Positions 1 to 9,096 of a DNA stretch of 64,000 bases are shown in pieces (the first letter of the stretch is position 1; every line of letters begins with the position of its first letter). A program made the position numbers and the translations under genes. The notes below the pieces were generated by a model, which worked only from the letters and a program-made list of their open reading frames with translations, was not told where the DNA came from and searched no databases. Origin of the DNA: Cyclobacterium sp. 1_MG-2023 (GTDB lineage: Bacteria > Bacteroidota > Bacteroidia > Cytophagales > Cyclobacteriaceae). The stretch is taken from contig NZ_JAUOPC010000008.1 in NCBI RefSeq assembly GCF_030546805.1, positions 1-64,000 on the forward strand, in the 5' to 3' direction.

Positions 1-1060
1 GCTGCTGATTTCGGTGATGTCAATGGAGTAACCGGACCTGTAGGCGTAGATGGTTGGATATGGAAACCTAAGGCTTCGACTCCGCTCAGCCGCCGGGAAA
101 GAATATCCGTTTTAAAACCTCATTTCCGGCAACTCCCCATTAGTCAAAGGGGGAGTTACTGAAGTACCGGAATCCTTTGAGAAATCGGATCCGTAGGTGT
201 GATTTGCCTTAACACGGGTTTTACCCCTGGCTATAATCCTGTCAGCCCTTCAGGCTTCTTGAGACACTTTATTATTAAAGTTTTTTCCAGAATTAATGTG
301 GGCTGCTGATTTCCGTGATGTCAATGGAGTAACCGGACCTGTAGGCGTAGATGGTTGGATATGGAAACCTAAGGCTTCGACTCCGCTCAGCCGCCGGTAA
401 AGAATATCCGTTTTAAAACCTCATTTCCGGCAACTCCCCATTAGTCAAAGGGGGAGTTACTGAAGTACCGGAATCCTTTGAGAAATCGGATCCGTAGGTG
501 TGATTTACCTTACCACGGGCTTCACCCATGGCTATAATCCTGTCAGTCCTTCAGGCTTCTTGATACTCTTTATTGTTAATGTCTTTTCCAGGGTTAATGT
601 AGGGGCTGCTGATTTCGGTGATGTCAATGGAGTAACCGGACCTGTAGGCGTAGATGGTTGGATATGGAAACCTAAGGCTTCGACTCCGCTCAGCCACCGG
701 TAAAGAAAATTCGTTTTAAAACCTCATTCCGCAACGTCCCCTTAGTCAAAGAGGGATAAGCCTGTCCCGACCTTATTCGGGAAGGGATTTGTGGAGTCAA
801 ATCCTTTGAAAAATCGGATTCGTAGGCGTTGATTTACCTTAACACGGGCTTCCCCCCTGGCTATAATCCTGTCACCCCTTCAGGCTTCTTGAGACACTTT
901 AATTATTAAAGTTTTTTCCAGAATTAATGTGGGTTGCTGATTTCCGTGATTTCAATGGGGTAACCGGACCCTGAGCGGAGCCGAAGAGGGTAGGCGAGAC
1001 ATTGACATCACCCTAAGTCTTTGGCTCCGCTCAGCCGATGAAATAGGCCGAGGCAATAAG
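1..1060. repeat. Tandem array of ~300-bp noncoding units
   Basis: Four successive units start near 1, 302, 605 and 933 (periods 301, 303 and 328 bp); the last is partial and diverged. Each unit carries the same order of blocks: a GCTGCTGATTTC start, a segment with GGCTTCGACTCCGCTCAGCC, a CACGGG...CCC(C/A)TGG block followed by GGCTATAATCCTGTCA, and a CCCTTCAGGCTTCTTGA block. Copy 3 is longer because of an insertion around 760-800. Units are nearly identical, so the array is recent or kept homogeneous. The window starts at a unit boundary, so it probably continues to the left. No sustained reading frame is conserved. The short palindromic blocks resemble REP-type elements common in Bacteroidota intergenic DNA; that link is inference. 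Confidence 0.9.
971..1034. repeat. Inverted repeat closing the tandem array
   Basis: CTGAGCGGAGCCGAAG (971-986) is matched by its near-perfect reverse complement CTTTGGCTCCGCTCAG (1019-1034), 15 of 16 bases, around a 32-nt spacer. The right arm is also a variant of the block found once in each upstream unit, so the last unit differs by having both orientations. It could fold as a long stem downstream of the minus-strand TPR gene, although no U-tract follows. Confidence 0.65.
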
Positions 1061-1081
1061 CATCCCAAAAGCTGAAAAATT

Positions 1082-1813
1082 TTATTGTAAACCAGCCAGG
1101 TTTTCTTTGGCCAACTCAAAATCAGGATTTACTGCCAAAGCTGCTTCAAATGCTGTTTTGGCTTCTGCATTGCTTCCTTGCTCTTTGTAAATCAATCCTT
1201 TTAGATTTTCTGCAGCAGCTGTCATGCTTACTTCCTGCATTCCATTGTTTTCTCCCTTAGGGAAATTCAATTTTTGCTCAGCAGCTTTGCTGTCCTTGAT
1301 CAGCATATTTACTGAATTTAGAGCTTCGTCGTATTTTTTTAGGGTGTACTGCAAATACCCGGCTTTATACAAGCTAAATAAATCTCCTGACAATAAGTGT
1401 AAAGATTCAAAATGTGGCAAGGCACGTTCTAGAGCACCTAGCTGCTCCAAAGAAAAGGCAGCCACTTCTAAAGCTGTCAGGTTTTTGTCATTCCTTTCCA
1501 ACAAGTCCAAAGATACAAGGGCTGCTGAACCATATTGTTCCATTTCAAAATACATGGAAGCTAATGTTTCCGCATAAACAAGGTTCCCGGGATTTCTTTC
1601 CATCAGCTCATAAAGCTTAATCTTCGCCACAGATGCATCATTGTATCGCATGGCCAGAGAATATATCCTGTTGTCAACATCATTTTTAGCTTTATTGCTT
1701 TCGCTTGTTTCTTTGGCTTCAGGAGCAGCAGGGGTAGCTTCCTGAGCAAAGGAAAAACTTTGTGCACCGATGCACAGCAACAAAATCAATACGGCAAATT
1801 TCATTTTCATCAT
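1082..1813 (-). CDS. Secreted tetratricopeptide-repeat protein
   Basis: A 243-residue protein with an N-terminal signal peptide (basic MMKMK, then a hydrophobic stretch ending near SFAQ) and about four to five TPR-like helical pairs from residue 45 to the end, with typical positions such as NPGNLVYAETLASMYFE and NPDFELAKENLAGL. It probably acts in the periplasm or at a membrane as a protein-interaction scaffold; no catalytic motif is visible. Its ATG overlaps the TGA of the upstream nucleotidyltransferase gene by 4 bp, so it is the last gene of that operon. In-frame ATGs at codons 2 and 4 make the exact start uncertain by a few residues. The function itself is not recognised. Confidence 0.85.
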   Translation of the reverse strand: MMKMKFAVLILLLCIGAQSFSFAQEATPAAPEAKETSESNKAKNDVDNRIYSLAMRYNDASVAKIKLYELMERNPGNLVYAETLASMYFEMEQYGSAALVSLDLLERNDKNLTALEVAAFSLEQLGALERALPHFESLHLLSGDLFSLYKAGYLQYTLKKYDEALNSVNMLIKDSKAAEQKLNFPKGENNGMQEVSMTAAAENLKGLIYKEQGSNAEAKTAFEAALAVNPDFELAKENLAGLQ

Positions 1814-3234
1814 TTATCAGGGTTGTTTACTATTCCTTTTTTTGCAGCTAACTTGTACATTAACTCCAAGGCTTCATTTTTATTGTTCTGTATATGTCCT
1901 TCTAGGATTGCTTCTTTGATTTCTTCTTTCAAATCACCAACCACCCTTGAAGGTTTCAATCCAAATATAGCCATGATTTCGTCACCAGTAACAGGAGGTT
2001 GGAAATTTCTTACTTGATCTTTTTCTTCTACCTCCTGAAGCTTTAGCTCCACCTTATCAAAATTAGCCAAAAATCTTTTGACTTTATTGTTGTTTTTTGA
2101 GGTAACATCAGCTCTACAAAGCTGCATTAAATCATCTACATCGTCTCCCGCTTCAAAGAGCAACCTTCTTACAGCAGCATCTGTCACTTTATCATTGACC
2201 AAAGCGATGGGCCTTAGGTGCAATTTTACTAATTTTTGCACATATTTCATCCTTTCATCCATGGGAAGCTTTAATCTTCTAAAGATTCCGGGCACCATTC
2301 TCGCTCCTTTGTCTTCATGGCCATGGAAGGTCCAGCCTACTTTTTGATTGAATCTTTTGGTGGGAGGCTTGGCAATGTCATGCATAATGGCAGCCCACCT
2401 TAACCATAGGCTATTCGATCTTGTCGCTACATTGTCCAACACTTGCAGGGTATGATAAAAATTATCTTTGTGGGATTTGTCTCCTACGGAATCCACCCCT
2501 TGGAGGGCTACCATCTCCGGAAAAAACTCTTTCAATAATCCACTCACAAACAATAACTTAAACCCATATGAGGGCTTGTCCGTCATTATAATTTTATTCA
2601 GCTCCACAATGGTCCTTTCCCCTGAAATGATAGACATGCGGTGTGCATTATTGATAATGCCATCAAAGGTATTTGCTTCAATATCAAATTTCAATTGGGC
2701 TGCAAATCTAATGGCCCTCATCATACGCAAAGGATCATCTGAAAAAGTAATATTAGGGTCTGTAGGCGTTCGAATGATTTTTCGTTTCAAATCTTTTACG
2801 CCATTGTAGGGGTCTAATAATTCTCCAAAATTATTGGCATTTAAGCCTATACCCAATGTGTTGATGGTAAAATCTCTTCGTTCCTGGTCTTCTTCCAGCG
2901 TTCCTGCTTCTACTTTTGGTTTCCTTGAATGGGTTTGGTAAGATTCTTTTCTTGCCCCTACAAATTCCAGTTCCCAGTCATCCATTTTTATCATGGCAGT
3001 ACCGAAATTTTTGAATACTGAAACCTGTGGCTTGTTTTCTAAGGAGGCAGCTACTGCTTTTGCTAGTTCAATTCCATCCCCTATACACACAAAATCCAAA
3101 TCCTTGCATGGTCTATCCAAAAGGATATCCCTGACAAAGCCTCCTACTACGTAGGTTTCCATTCCTAAATTATCCGCTACCTGACCGACCTTCTCAAAGG
3201 TTTTAATATTATCTAAAGAATTTGACAGATTCAT
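1810..3234 (-). CDS. cca: CCA-adding enzyme / poly(A) polymerase family tRNA nucleotidyltransferase with HD domain
   Basis: A 474-residue class II nucleotidyltransferase that adds or repairs the 3' CCA of tRNAs in the cytoplasm. Visible motifs are the catalytic GGFVRDILL and DLDFV carboxylates (residues about 31-47), the RRDFTINTLGI motif (about 118-128), the SDDPLRMMRAIRFA motif (about 165-178), and a C-terminal HD domain with HDIAKP near residue 287. Length fits the HD-containing bacterial branch. CCA addition rather than poly(A) addition is the expected role of the only such gene in a Bacteroidota genome, but motifs alone do not settle it. ATGA overlaps join it to the genes on both sides, pointing to translational coupling. 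Confidence 0.93.
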   Translation of the reverse strand: MNLSNSLDNIKTFEKVGQVADNLGMETYVVGGFVRDILLDRPCKDLDFVCIGDGIELAKAVAASLENKPQVSVFKNFGTAMIKMDDWELEFVGARKESYQTHSRKPKVEAGTLEEDQERRDFTINTLGIGLNANNFGELLDPYNGVKDLKRKIIRTPTDPNITFSDDPLRMMRAIRFAAQLKFDIEANTFDGIINNAHRMSIISGERTIVELNKIIMTDKPSYGFKLLFVSGLLKEFFPEMVALQGVDSVGDKSHKDNFYHTLQVLDNVATRSNSLWLRWAAIMHDIAKPPTKRFNQKVGWTFHGHEDKGARMVPGIFRRLKLPMDERMKYVQKLVKLHLRPIALVNDKVTDAAVRRLLFEAGDDVDDLMQLCRADVTSKNNNKVKRFLANFDKVELKLQEVEEKDQVRNFQPPVTGDEIMAIFGLKPSRVVGDLKEEIKEAILEGHIQNNKNEALELMYKLAAKKGIVNNPDK

Positions 3235-3695
3235 CCATTTATTATTTTCACACGACCATCTTCATACAGCCCCATAAGCTTAGATTTCCGTGTAAAGGGA
3301 AAAGCCTGGGCCCCTTTAATCGTTGAAGGTCCTACCTCCGCTTTCCATTGTAAGAAAACAATTTCTCCAATTTGCTGAAGTATTTGCTTCCAGTAGGGGG
3401 AGCCTACCAATGCAAATTTAATTAATCCTCCGGATTTACCCTTATTTATATTCCATGATGGCTGTGGGCTTAGGAAAATAGTTTCATCAGCGGCATATTC
3501 CACAATATCCAAAGCGATCTCTGAAAAGTTACCTACCAAAGATTTCAATTGATAAATTTCATGTATCAAAAAACAGCCTTCCATTTCAGGTGTCCATTGT
3601 TCCACCTTGATCCATTCAAAACTTAAGCCATGTGTATCTTCAAAACTTATCTTACCGTCTCCGGAAAATTGCTTGCTAATCTCTTTATTATCCAC
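3231..3695 (-). CDS. Conserved hypothetical protein, operon partner of cca
   Basis: A 154-residue protein of unrecognised family with no signal peptide or membrane segment. Aromatic and hydrophobic residues are frequent (FEWIKVEQWTPEM, SPYWKQILQQIGEIVFLQW), suggesting a compact soluble fold. It starts with GTG at 3695; its TGA overlaps the ATG of cca by 4 bp, so the two are translationally coupled. The coupling hints at a tRNA- or translation-related role, but that is only context. The promoter of this three-gene operon should lie in 3696-3830; I see no exact TAnnTTTG box there. Confidence 0.75.
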   Translation of the reverse strand: MDNKEISKQFSGDGKISFEDTHGLSFEWIKVEQWTPEMEGCFLIHEIYQLKSLVGNFSEIALDIVEYAADETIFLSPQPSWNINKGKSGGLIKFALVGSPYWKQILQQIGEIVFLQWKAEVGPSTIKGAQAFPFTRKSKLMGLYEDGRVKIING

Positions 3696-3830
3696 GATTT
3701 CGTCTATAATGGTAAAGGTTTATTTTATTTTTTTTGAAAGAACCACTTCGTAACAAGCAGGTTATTAGTCAAGAAAAGTGCTCTTATTAAGCCAAAAGCA
3801 ACTTGCGATCAAAGGACAATGTAAGCTGGA

Positions 3831-4784
3831 TTAAAAAACCTCTTTGGCTACTTTATAGGTAGTATCTGCCTTACTCATGGTATAATAATGAAGTGTAGGT
3901 ACACCATACTTTATCAGTTCTTTGCTTTGCTGAATGGCCCATTCTATCCCCACAGCTTTCACATCTGCATTGGTTTTACATTTTTCTAAGCCTGTCAACA
4001 AATCATCCGGCAAATCCAAAAAGAAGGTTTTGGGCAAGTTTACGATTTGCGACAAAGTGGTAATGGGTTTCAATCCGGGAATAATGGGCGCATCAATACC
4101 TGCTGCCCTCACCTTTTCTACAAAATCAAAGTATTTCTGATTGTCAAAAAACATTTGGGTAACGATATAATCAGCTCCTGCATCAATTTTAGCTTGTAAT
4201 TTTTTTAAATCAAAATTGAGGCTTGGTGCTTCAAAATGCTTTTCCGGATAGCCTGCCACCCCTACACAAAAGTCCGTTTGAAAACCTATTTCAGTTTCAT
4301 CATGAAGGTATTTCCCCTGATTCATTCCTATGATTTGCTCTACCAATTGAGAGGCATAGTGGTGTCCATCCTTTTCAGGAACAAAATTCGACTCCAATTT
4401 GGGCGCATCACCACGCAAAGCCAATACATTTTCTACCCCTATAAAATACAAATCAATCAGTGCATTTTCTGTTTCTTCTTTGGTAAAGCCTCCACACAAT
4501 AAATGAGGAACTGCATCCACTTTAAACTTGTTCATAATGGCAGCACAGATCCCCACCGTTCCGGGCCTTTTTCTGGTGCTTATTTTTTCAAGCAATCCAT
4601 TGGCACGTTTCTTATACATGTATTCCTCTCTGTGATAGGTCACATCTATAAAAGGTGGGTTAAAATCCATAAGAGGGGCTATTCCTTCCAGCAGGTTGGT
4701 CAAACTCTGCCCTTTTAATGGAGGAAGAATCTCAAATGAAAAAAGTGTTTTATCTGCGTTTTTTAAGTATTCGGTGACTTTCAT
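3831..4784 (-). CDS. metF: Methylenetetrahydrofolate reductase
   Basis: The FAD-dependent enzyme that reduces 5,10-methylene-THF to 5-methyl-THF, the methyl donor for MetH. The (beta/alpha)8 fold shows as FSFEILPP near the start (catalytic Glu), the DVTYHREEY segment, NVLALRGDAP (FAD/folate site) and GADYIVTQMFFD. About 317 residues, usual family length. A GTG at 4802 would add six residues, but the ATG at 4784 starts right before the conserved VTEYL segment and is preferred. It lies about 110 bp downstream of the MetH C-terminal half on the same strand, so it is probably read from the SAM-riboswitch promoter and shares its feedback control. Confidence 0.95.
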   Translation of the reverse strand: MKVTEYLKNADKTLFSFEILPPLKGQSLTNLLEGIAPLMDFNPPFIDVTYHREEYMYKKRANGLLEKISTRKRPGTVGICAAIMNKFKVDAVPHLLCGGFTKEETENALIDLYFIGVENVLALRGDAPKLESNFVPEKDGHHYASQLVEQIIGMNQGKYLHDETEIGFQTDFCVGVAGYPEKHFEAPSLNFDLKKLQAKIDAGADYIVTQMFFDNQKYFDFVEKVRAAGIDAPIIPGLKPITTLSQIVNLPKTFFLDLPDDLLTGLEKCKTNADVKAVGIEWAIQQSKELIKYGVPTLHYYTMSKADTTYKVAKEVF

Positions 4785-4895
4785 GATTTTGAATTGAAAC
4801 ACTTTTAAGGACAGCGCCTAAAAAGCTTTATTTTTATTGCCAATAATATTACTTGTACCCATTGATTTATCCTACCAAATGGTATAAATGGCCTC

Positions 4896-7610
4896 CTATC
4901 GAGGTTCCGAAGTCAATTTAGGTGTATATGCCAAATTAGGAGAAAGCCATTTTTCTGCTTGAGCTGTTGACACACCCTTTCTGCGGGCATAATCTGCCAC
5001 TTGGTCTTTACTGATTTTCCCCAAACCAAAATACTTACTTTCAGGATGACCGAAATAATAGCCACTCACTGAAGAAGTTGGGTACATTGCAAAGCTGTCG
5101 GTAAGTTCCATTTCAGCGTTTTTTTCCGCTTCCAATAAATCAAAGAGGGTTCTTTTTTCCGAATGTTCCGGACATGCAGGATAACCCGGTGCAGGTCGGA
5201 TCCCTGTATAATTTTCCTTGATTAAATCTTCGTTTTCTAAAGACTCATCAGGTGCATAGCCCCAATATTCTTTTCTCACCAACAGGTGAAGGTATTCTGC
5301 AGCTGCCTCTGCCAATCGGTCTGCCATGGCTTTTAGCATGATATCATTGTAATCATCCCCCTGCTCTTGGAATGCTTTTAGTTTTTCTTCGATATTTAAG
5401 CCAGCAGTCACTGCAAATCCTCCCATATAATCGGTATCATCAGGATGGATATAATCAGCCAAAGACCGGTTTGGAATTCCCTTACCTTTTTTACCCTGCT
5501 GTCTTAGAAAGTGGAAAGAATAAGGTTTGCCTTCGGTATAACTAGGGTCAACCACCAAATCATCACCCGATCTTTGAACAGGAAACAGGCCAAAAACTGC
5601 ATTGGCTGTCAACCAGCCTTCATTTACAATTCTGTCTAACATTTTGTTGGCATCATTGTATAATTTAAGTGCCTCCGCCCCAACTACCGGATCCTTCAAT
5701 ATCTTTGGAAATCTTCCTGAAAGCATCCAAGTACTAAAAAAGGGGGTCCAGTCAATATAGTTTCTAATAATAGAAAGGTCCATATTTTTCAATACCGTCA
5801 CACCTAGTTTTTTTGGTTTTACGGGCGTATAATTGGCCCAATCTATGGCAACAGGGTTGGCTTTGGCTTCATTATAGGTAGCCATCTGTTTGACCTGTTG
5901 CTTGGCAGCATGCACTTCTCTTAACTTTTGGTACGTTGCTTTGATTTCTTTTTTATAGGCATCTCTGGTTTCTTTGCTGATGGCCTCACCTGCCACGGGA
6001 ACTGACTTAGACGCGTCTGCCACATGCACGACGATGCCACTATAAACCGGGTCAATCTTCACCGCCGTGTGTATCCTAGAGGTGGTTGCACCTCCTATCA
6101 GAAGAGGGATATCCAATCCTCTCCTTTCCATTTCTGAAGCCACATTGACCATCTCATCCAAGGAAGGCGTAATCAAACCACTGAGCCCAATGATATGGGC
6201 ATCATTATCCACAGCTTCCTGAATGATTCGGTCCGTTTCAACCATGACACCCAAGTCTATAATTTTGTAAGAGTTACATGCCAATACCACTCCTACTATA
6301 TTTTTACCAATGTCATGAACATCTCCTTTTACCGTTGCCAGTAAAATTCGCTTCACATTGTCTTCCTTCTCACCTGTTGTCTCATTGGTGCCCGGTAAGG
6401 GCATAAATGGCTCAAGGTAAGCCACCGCTTTTTTCATTACCCTGGCACTCTTCACTACCTGAGGCAAAAACATTTTACCTTCACCAAAAAGATCTCCAAC
6501 TACATTCATCCCATCCATAAGCGGGCCCTCAATCACCTTTAAGGCATCTATTAATTGTAACCTCGCCTCTTCTGTATCCTCGATAATATAGTCCAACACT
6601 CCTTTGACCAAGGCATGTTGAATTCTCTTTTCAACAGAAAGGCTTCTCCAGGCCTCATCTGCTTTACCTTTCTTCCCTTGGGATTTTACTGAGTCTGCAA
6701 AATCCAGCAATCGCTCAGTTGCATCTTCACGTTTGTTCCACATCACATCCTCTACCCGTTCAAGCAGGTCTTTTGGGATGTCATCATAAATCTCTAACAT
6801 GGAAGGATTGACGATTCCCATATCCATACCGTGCTTTATGGCATGATACAAGAATACCGCATGCATGGCTTCTCTTACAGGGTTATTGCCTCTAAAAGAG
6901 AATGATACATTACTAACCCCTCCGCTAACTTTTGCTCCGGGAAGGTTTTCTTTTATCCATTTGGTAGCTTTAAAAAAATCTACTGCATTGTTTTTATGTT
7001 CGTCCATACCGGTGGCCACCGGAAAAATATTTGGATCGAAAATTATGTCTTGAGGGTTAAAGTTTATTTCCTTCGTGAGCAGATCGTAAGATCTTTTACA
7101 AATATCGATACGTTTTTGGTAAGTGTCTGCTTGCCCTTTTTCATCAAAAGCCATGACGACCACGGCCGCACCGAACTTTTTAATGGTTTTGGCTTGGAAT
7201 AAAAATTCTTCTTCACCATTTTTCAGACTGATCGAGTTGACGATTCCTTTGCCTTGGATACATTTAAGTCCCGCCAAAATAATCCTCCATTTGGAGCTAT
7301 CAACCATTACAGGTATCCTACTTATTTCTGGTTCGGAGGCAACAAGATTAAGAAACTTAACCATGGCTGCCTCCCCGTCAAGCATGGCTTCATCCATGCA
7401 AACATCTAAGATTTGCGCCCCTCCTCGCACTTGATCCAAGGCTACTTCTAGGGCTTCATCATAATTGTCATTTAATACAAGTCTTGCAAATTTCTTTGAT
7501 CCTGTGACATTGGTACGCTCCCCTATGTTCACAAAATTCAAGGATTCATTAAAAATCAGTGGCTCTAACCCTGATAACTGCAAGGTGGATATTTTAGTAG
7601 GTTTACTCAT
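4896..7610 (-). CDS. metH: Methionine synthase, folate/cobalamin/AdoMet-binding part of split MetH
   Basis: 904 residues carrying the last three modules of cobalamin-dependent methionine synthase: the pterin-binding domain (about 25-290, with [11 protein letters not shown]), the helical cap and B12 domain (about 310-550, with [11 protein letters not shown] near residue 427, whose His is the lower axial cobalt ligand), and the C-terminal reactivation domain (about 590-890, with [12 protein letters not shown] near residue 808 that binds AdoMet). The homocysteine-binding module is absent because it is a separate upstream gene ending 4 bp away. Such a split is common in Bacteroidota. The two proteins together transfer methyl from 5-methyl-THF to homocysteine. 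All key motifs look intact. Confidence 0.96.
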   Translation of the reverse strand: MSKPTKISTLQLSGLEPLIFNESLNFVNIGERTNVTGSKKFARLVLNDNYDEALEVALDQVRGGAQILDVCMDEAMLDGEAAMVKFLNLVASEPEISRIPVMVDSSKWRIILAGLKCIQGKGIVNSISLKNGEEEFLFQAKTIKKFGAAVVVMAFDEKGQADTYQKRIDICKRSYDLLTKEINFNPQDIIFDPNIFPVATGMDEHKNNAVDFFKATKWIKENLPGAKVSGGVSNVSFSFRGNNPVREAMHAVFLYHAIKHGMDMGIVNPSMLEIYDDIPKDLLERVEDVMWNKREDATERLLDFADSVKSQGKKGKADEAWRSLSVEKRIQHALVKGVLDYIIEDTEEARLQLIDALKVIEGPLMDGMNVVGDLFGEGKMFLPQVVKSARVMKKAVAYLEPFMPLPGTNETTGEKEDNVKRILLATVKGDVHDIGKNIVGVVLACNSYKIIDLGVMVETDRIIQEAVDNDAHIIGLSGLITPSLDEMVNVASEMERRGLDIPLLIGGATTSRIHTAVKIDPVYSGIVVHVADASKSVPVAGEAISKETRDAYKKEIKATYQKLREVHAAKQQVKQMATYNEAKANPVAIDWANYTPVKPKKLGVTVLKNMDLSIIRNYIDWTPFFSTWMLSGRFPKILKDPVVGAEALKLYNDANKMLDRIVNEGWLTANAVFGLFPVQRSGDDLVVDPSYTEGKPYSFHFLRQQGKKGKGIPNRSLADYIHPDDTDYMGGFAVTAGLNIEEKLKAFQEQGDDYNDIMLKAMADRLAEAAAEYLHLLVRKEYWGYAPDESLENEDLIKENYTGIRPAPGYPACPEHSEKRTLFDLLEAEKNAEMELTDSFAMYPTSSVSGYYFGHPESKYFGLGKISKDQVADYARRKGVSTAQAEKWLSPNLAYTPKLTSEPR

Positions 7611-7614
7611 GAAA

Positions 7615-8658
7615 TTAATCTTCTTCCGTTAAAACGTGCTGATTTCTTGGTGGATATTTACTGGCAGAATCGGCCAAAGCAGCGATATGCTCCGGGGTGG
7701 TTCCGCAACAACCACCTACAATATTGACCCAGCCTTCTTTCAAAAACAGGCTTACTTCTTTATCCATTTCCTCCGGACCCTGATCGTATTCTCCAAACTC
7801 ATTGGGAAGACCTGCATTGGGGTAAACACTTACATGAAAAGGTGATTTGTCTGACAAGACCTTTAAATAAGGTCTAAGTTCTGCTGCTCCCAAAGCACAA
7901 TTTAAGCCTACACTCAACAAGGGAACATGCGCTATAGATATTAAGAATGCCTCTGTGGTTTGTCCGGAAAGGGTTCTTCCGGAAGCATCAGTGATGGTTC
8001 CCGAGACCATAATGGGTATGCCTCCTTCGGAAGGTTCTAAGGGTAAACCTCTTTTTTCATACACTTCCTGAATGGCAAAAATAGCCGCTTTAGCGTTTAA
8101 GGTATCAAATACTGTTTCTACCAAAAGGGTATCGACACCTCCATCCAATAATCCTTCAACCTGCTCAGCATATGCACTTACCAATTGGTCAAAGCTTACA
8201 GCTCTGAATCCCGGGTCGTTTACATCCGGAGAAAGAGACGCTGTTCGGTTGGTGGGCCCAATGGCTCCTGCGACAAACCTTGGTTTATCAGGTTCATTGG
8301 CAGAGAATTCGTCGGCTACTTCTCGGGCAATTTTGGCAGACTCAAAATTGAGTTTATATGCCAATGCAGCAAGTCCGTAATCTTCTTGGGCAATTGTGGT
8401 ACTGCTGAAAGTATTGGTTTCGACAATGTCAGCTCCAGCTTCAAAATAAGCTTTGTGAATAGCTTTGATGATATCCGGTCGGGTCAAAGACAACAAGTCA
8501 TTGTTACCTTTTAAAGATTTTTTGACAACGGCAAGTTCTTGATTTCTAAAATCTTCCTCCTGAAGCCCATACCTTTGAATCATGGTACCCATAGCACCAT
8601 CCAATATCAAAATGCGCTTTTGTAATTGTTGAAGTAATAAGTTGGTTCTGTTTGCCAT
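7615..8658 (-). CDS. metH: Homocysteine S-methyltransferase module of split methionine synthase
   Basis: 347 residues matching only the first module of MetH, a zinc-dependent homocysteine-binding barrel. The start [15 protein letters not shown] is typical, and the zinc cysteines are visible in GLNCALGA (about residue 254) and [10 protein letters not shown] (about 319-320). It works with the separate cobalamin protein encoded 4 bp downstream; a lone HMT enzyme using S-methylmethionine is less likely given that neighbour. It is the first gene of the operon and lies 82 nt downstream of a SAM-I riboswitch, so expression should fall when AdoMet is plentiful. Confidence 0.95.
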   Translation of the reverse strand: MANRTNLLLQQLQKRILILDGAMGTMIQRYGLQEEDFRNQELAVVKKSLKGNNDLLSLTRPDIIKAIHKAYFEAGADIVETNTFSSTTIAQEDYGLAALAYKLNFESAKIAREVADEFSANEPDKPRFVAGAIGPTNRTASLSPDVNDPGFRAVSFDQLVSAYAEQVEGLLDGGVDTLLVETVFDTLNAKAAIFAIQEVYEKRGLPLEPSEGGIPIMVSGTITDASGRTLSGQTTEAFLISIAHVPLLSVGLNCALGAAELRPYLKVLSDKSPFHVSVYPNAGLPNEFGEYDQGPEEMDKEVSLFLKEGWVNIVGGCCGTTPEHIAALADSASKYPPRNQHVLTEED

Positions 8659-8665
8659 GTGAATC

Positions 8666-8692
8666 GTATATTAAATTAAAAAGCTTATACGA
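8666..8692 (-). promoter_or_regulatory. Possible expression-platform stem before metH
   Basis: Between the aptamer and the ATG at 8658, CGTAT (8688-8692) can pair with ATACG (8666-8670) around an AT-rich loop, ending seven bases before the start codon. No stem followed by a U-tract is visible in 8659-8740, so translational masking is a better guess than transcription termination. The pairing is weak and the assignment tentative. Confidence 0.3.
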
Positions 8693-8740
8693 GCATGAAC
8701 CGATGTAAAACTAGAGCATATTTCTAACTTTTGCGGCTCA

Positions 8741-8836
8741 TCTTTATCCGGCATTTCCGGAACGGGAATTAGCACCTTGTCAACTCAGGTTGCTAAGACA
8801 TCATAGGGCCCTACCCTCCGTCTTTCTCGATAAGCG
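8741..8836 (-). ncRNA. SAM-I (S-box) riboswitch
   Basis: Read on the minus strand, the conserved S-box core appears in order: CUUAUCGAGAAAG, then GGAGGGUAGGGCCCUAUGA (the GAGGG and GGCCC...AUGA elements), then UUAGCAACC, AAGGUGCUAAUUCC, a CCGG/CCGG P4 helix, and GAUAAAG closing P1. These are the highly conserved elements of the AdoMet-binding aptamer. It sits directly upstream of the split metH-metF operon, the expected target. A TAnnTTTG promoter box lies just upstream so that transcription would start at the first base of P1. Confidence 0.93.
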
Positions 8837-8839
8837 ATT

Positions 8840-8847
8840 CAAAAGTA
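8840..8847 (-). promoter_or_regulatory. Promoter -7 box of the metH riboswitch leader
   Basis: Minus-strand TACTTTTG matches the Bacteroidota -7 consensus TAnnTTTG exactly. It ends four bases before the aptamer P1 helix, which is the right spacing for the start site. No good TTG -33 element is seen. Confidence 0.65.
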
Positions 8848-9004
8848 ACATGAATTCAGTAAATAAGTTCTTTTTTTTGCGAAAATCTTTAATAACCTAT
8901 AGAGATATAGGGTTTAAGAAACTCAGCCAACCGAGGAACCTAAACAAATAGGAGACATAAATAGCCGTTATTCTTAAAATCTAATTTGCCTGATGGCTTT
9001 GGGT

Positions 9005-9038
9005 AACAAATAAATATTGGTTGCAATATTTATTTGTT
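9005..9038. terminator. Perfect 14-bp AT-rich hairpin
   Basis: AACAAATAAATATT (9005-9018) and its exact reverse complement (9025-9038) surround a 6-nt loop. It lies 58 bp past the stop of the minus-strand gene ending at 9097 and upstream of the metH leader promoter, so a terminator or mRNA 3'-end stem is the simplest role. The stem has only two G/C pairs and no separate U-tract, so a protein-binding palindrome is also possible. The rest of 8848-9096 shows nothing else. Confidence 0.5.
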
Positions 9039-9096
9039 GAGGTAAACCGCTCAAACATAATGTACTGCCATACAACCAAATTAGAGCAGCAATTCT

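Noticed and set aside
500-703. 67-codon frame in the repeat array
   Set aside because: It lies across repeat units and is not open in the other copies.
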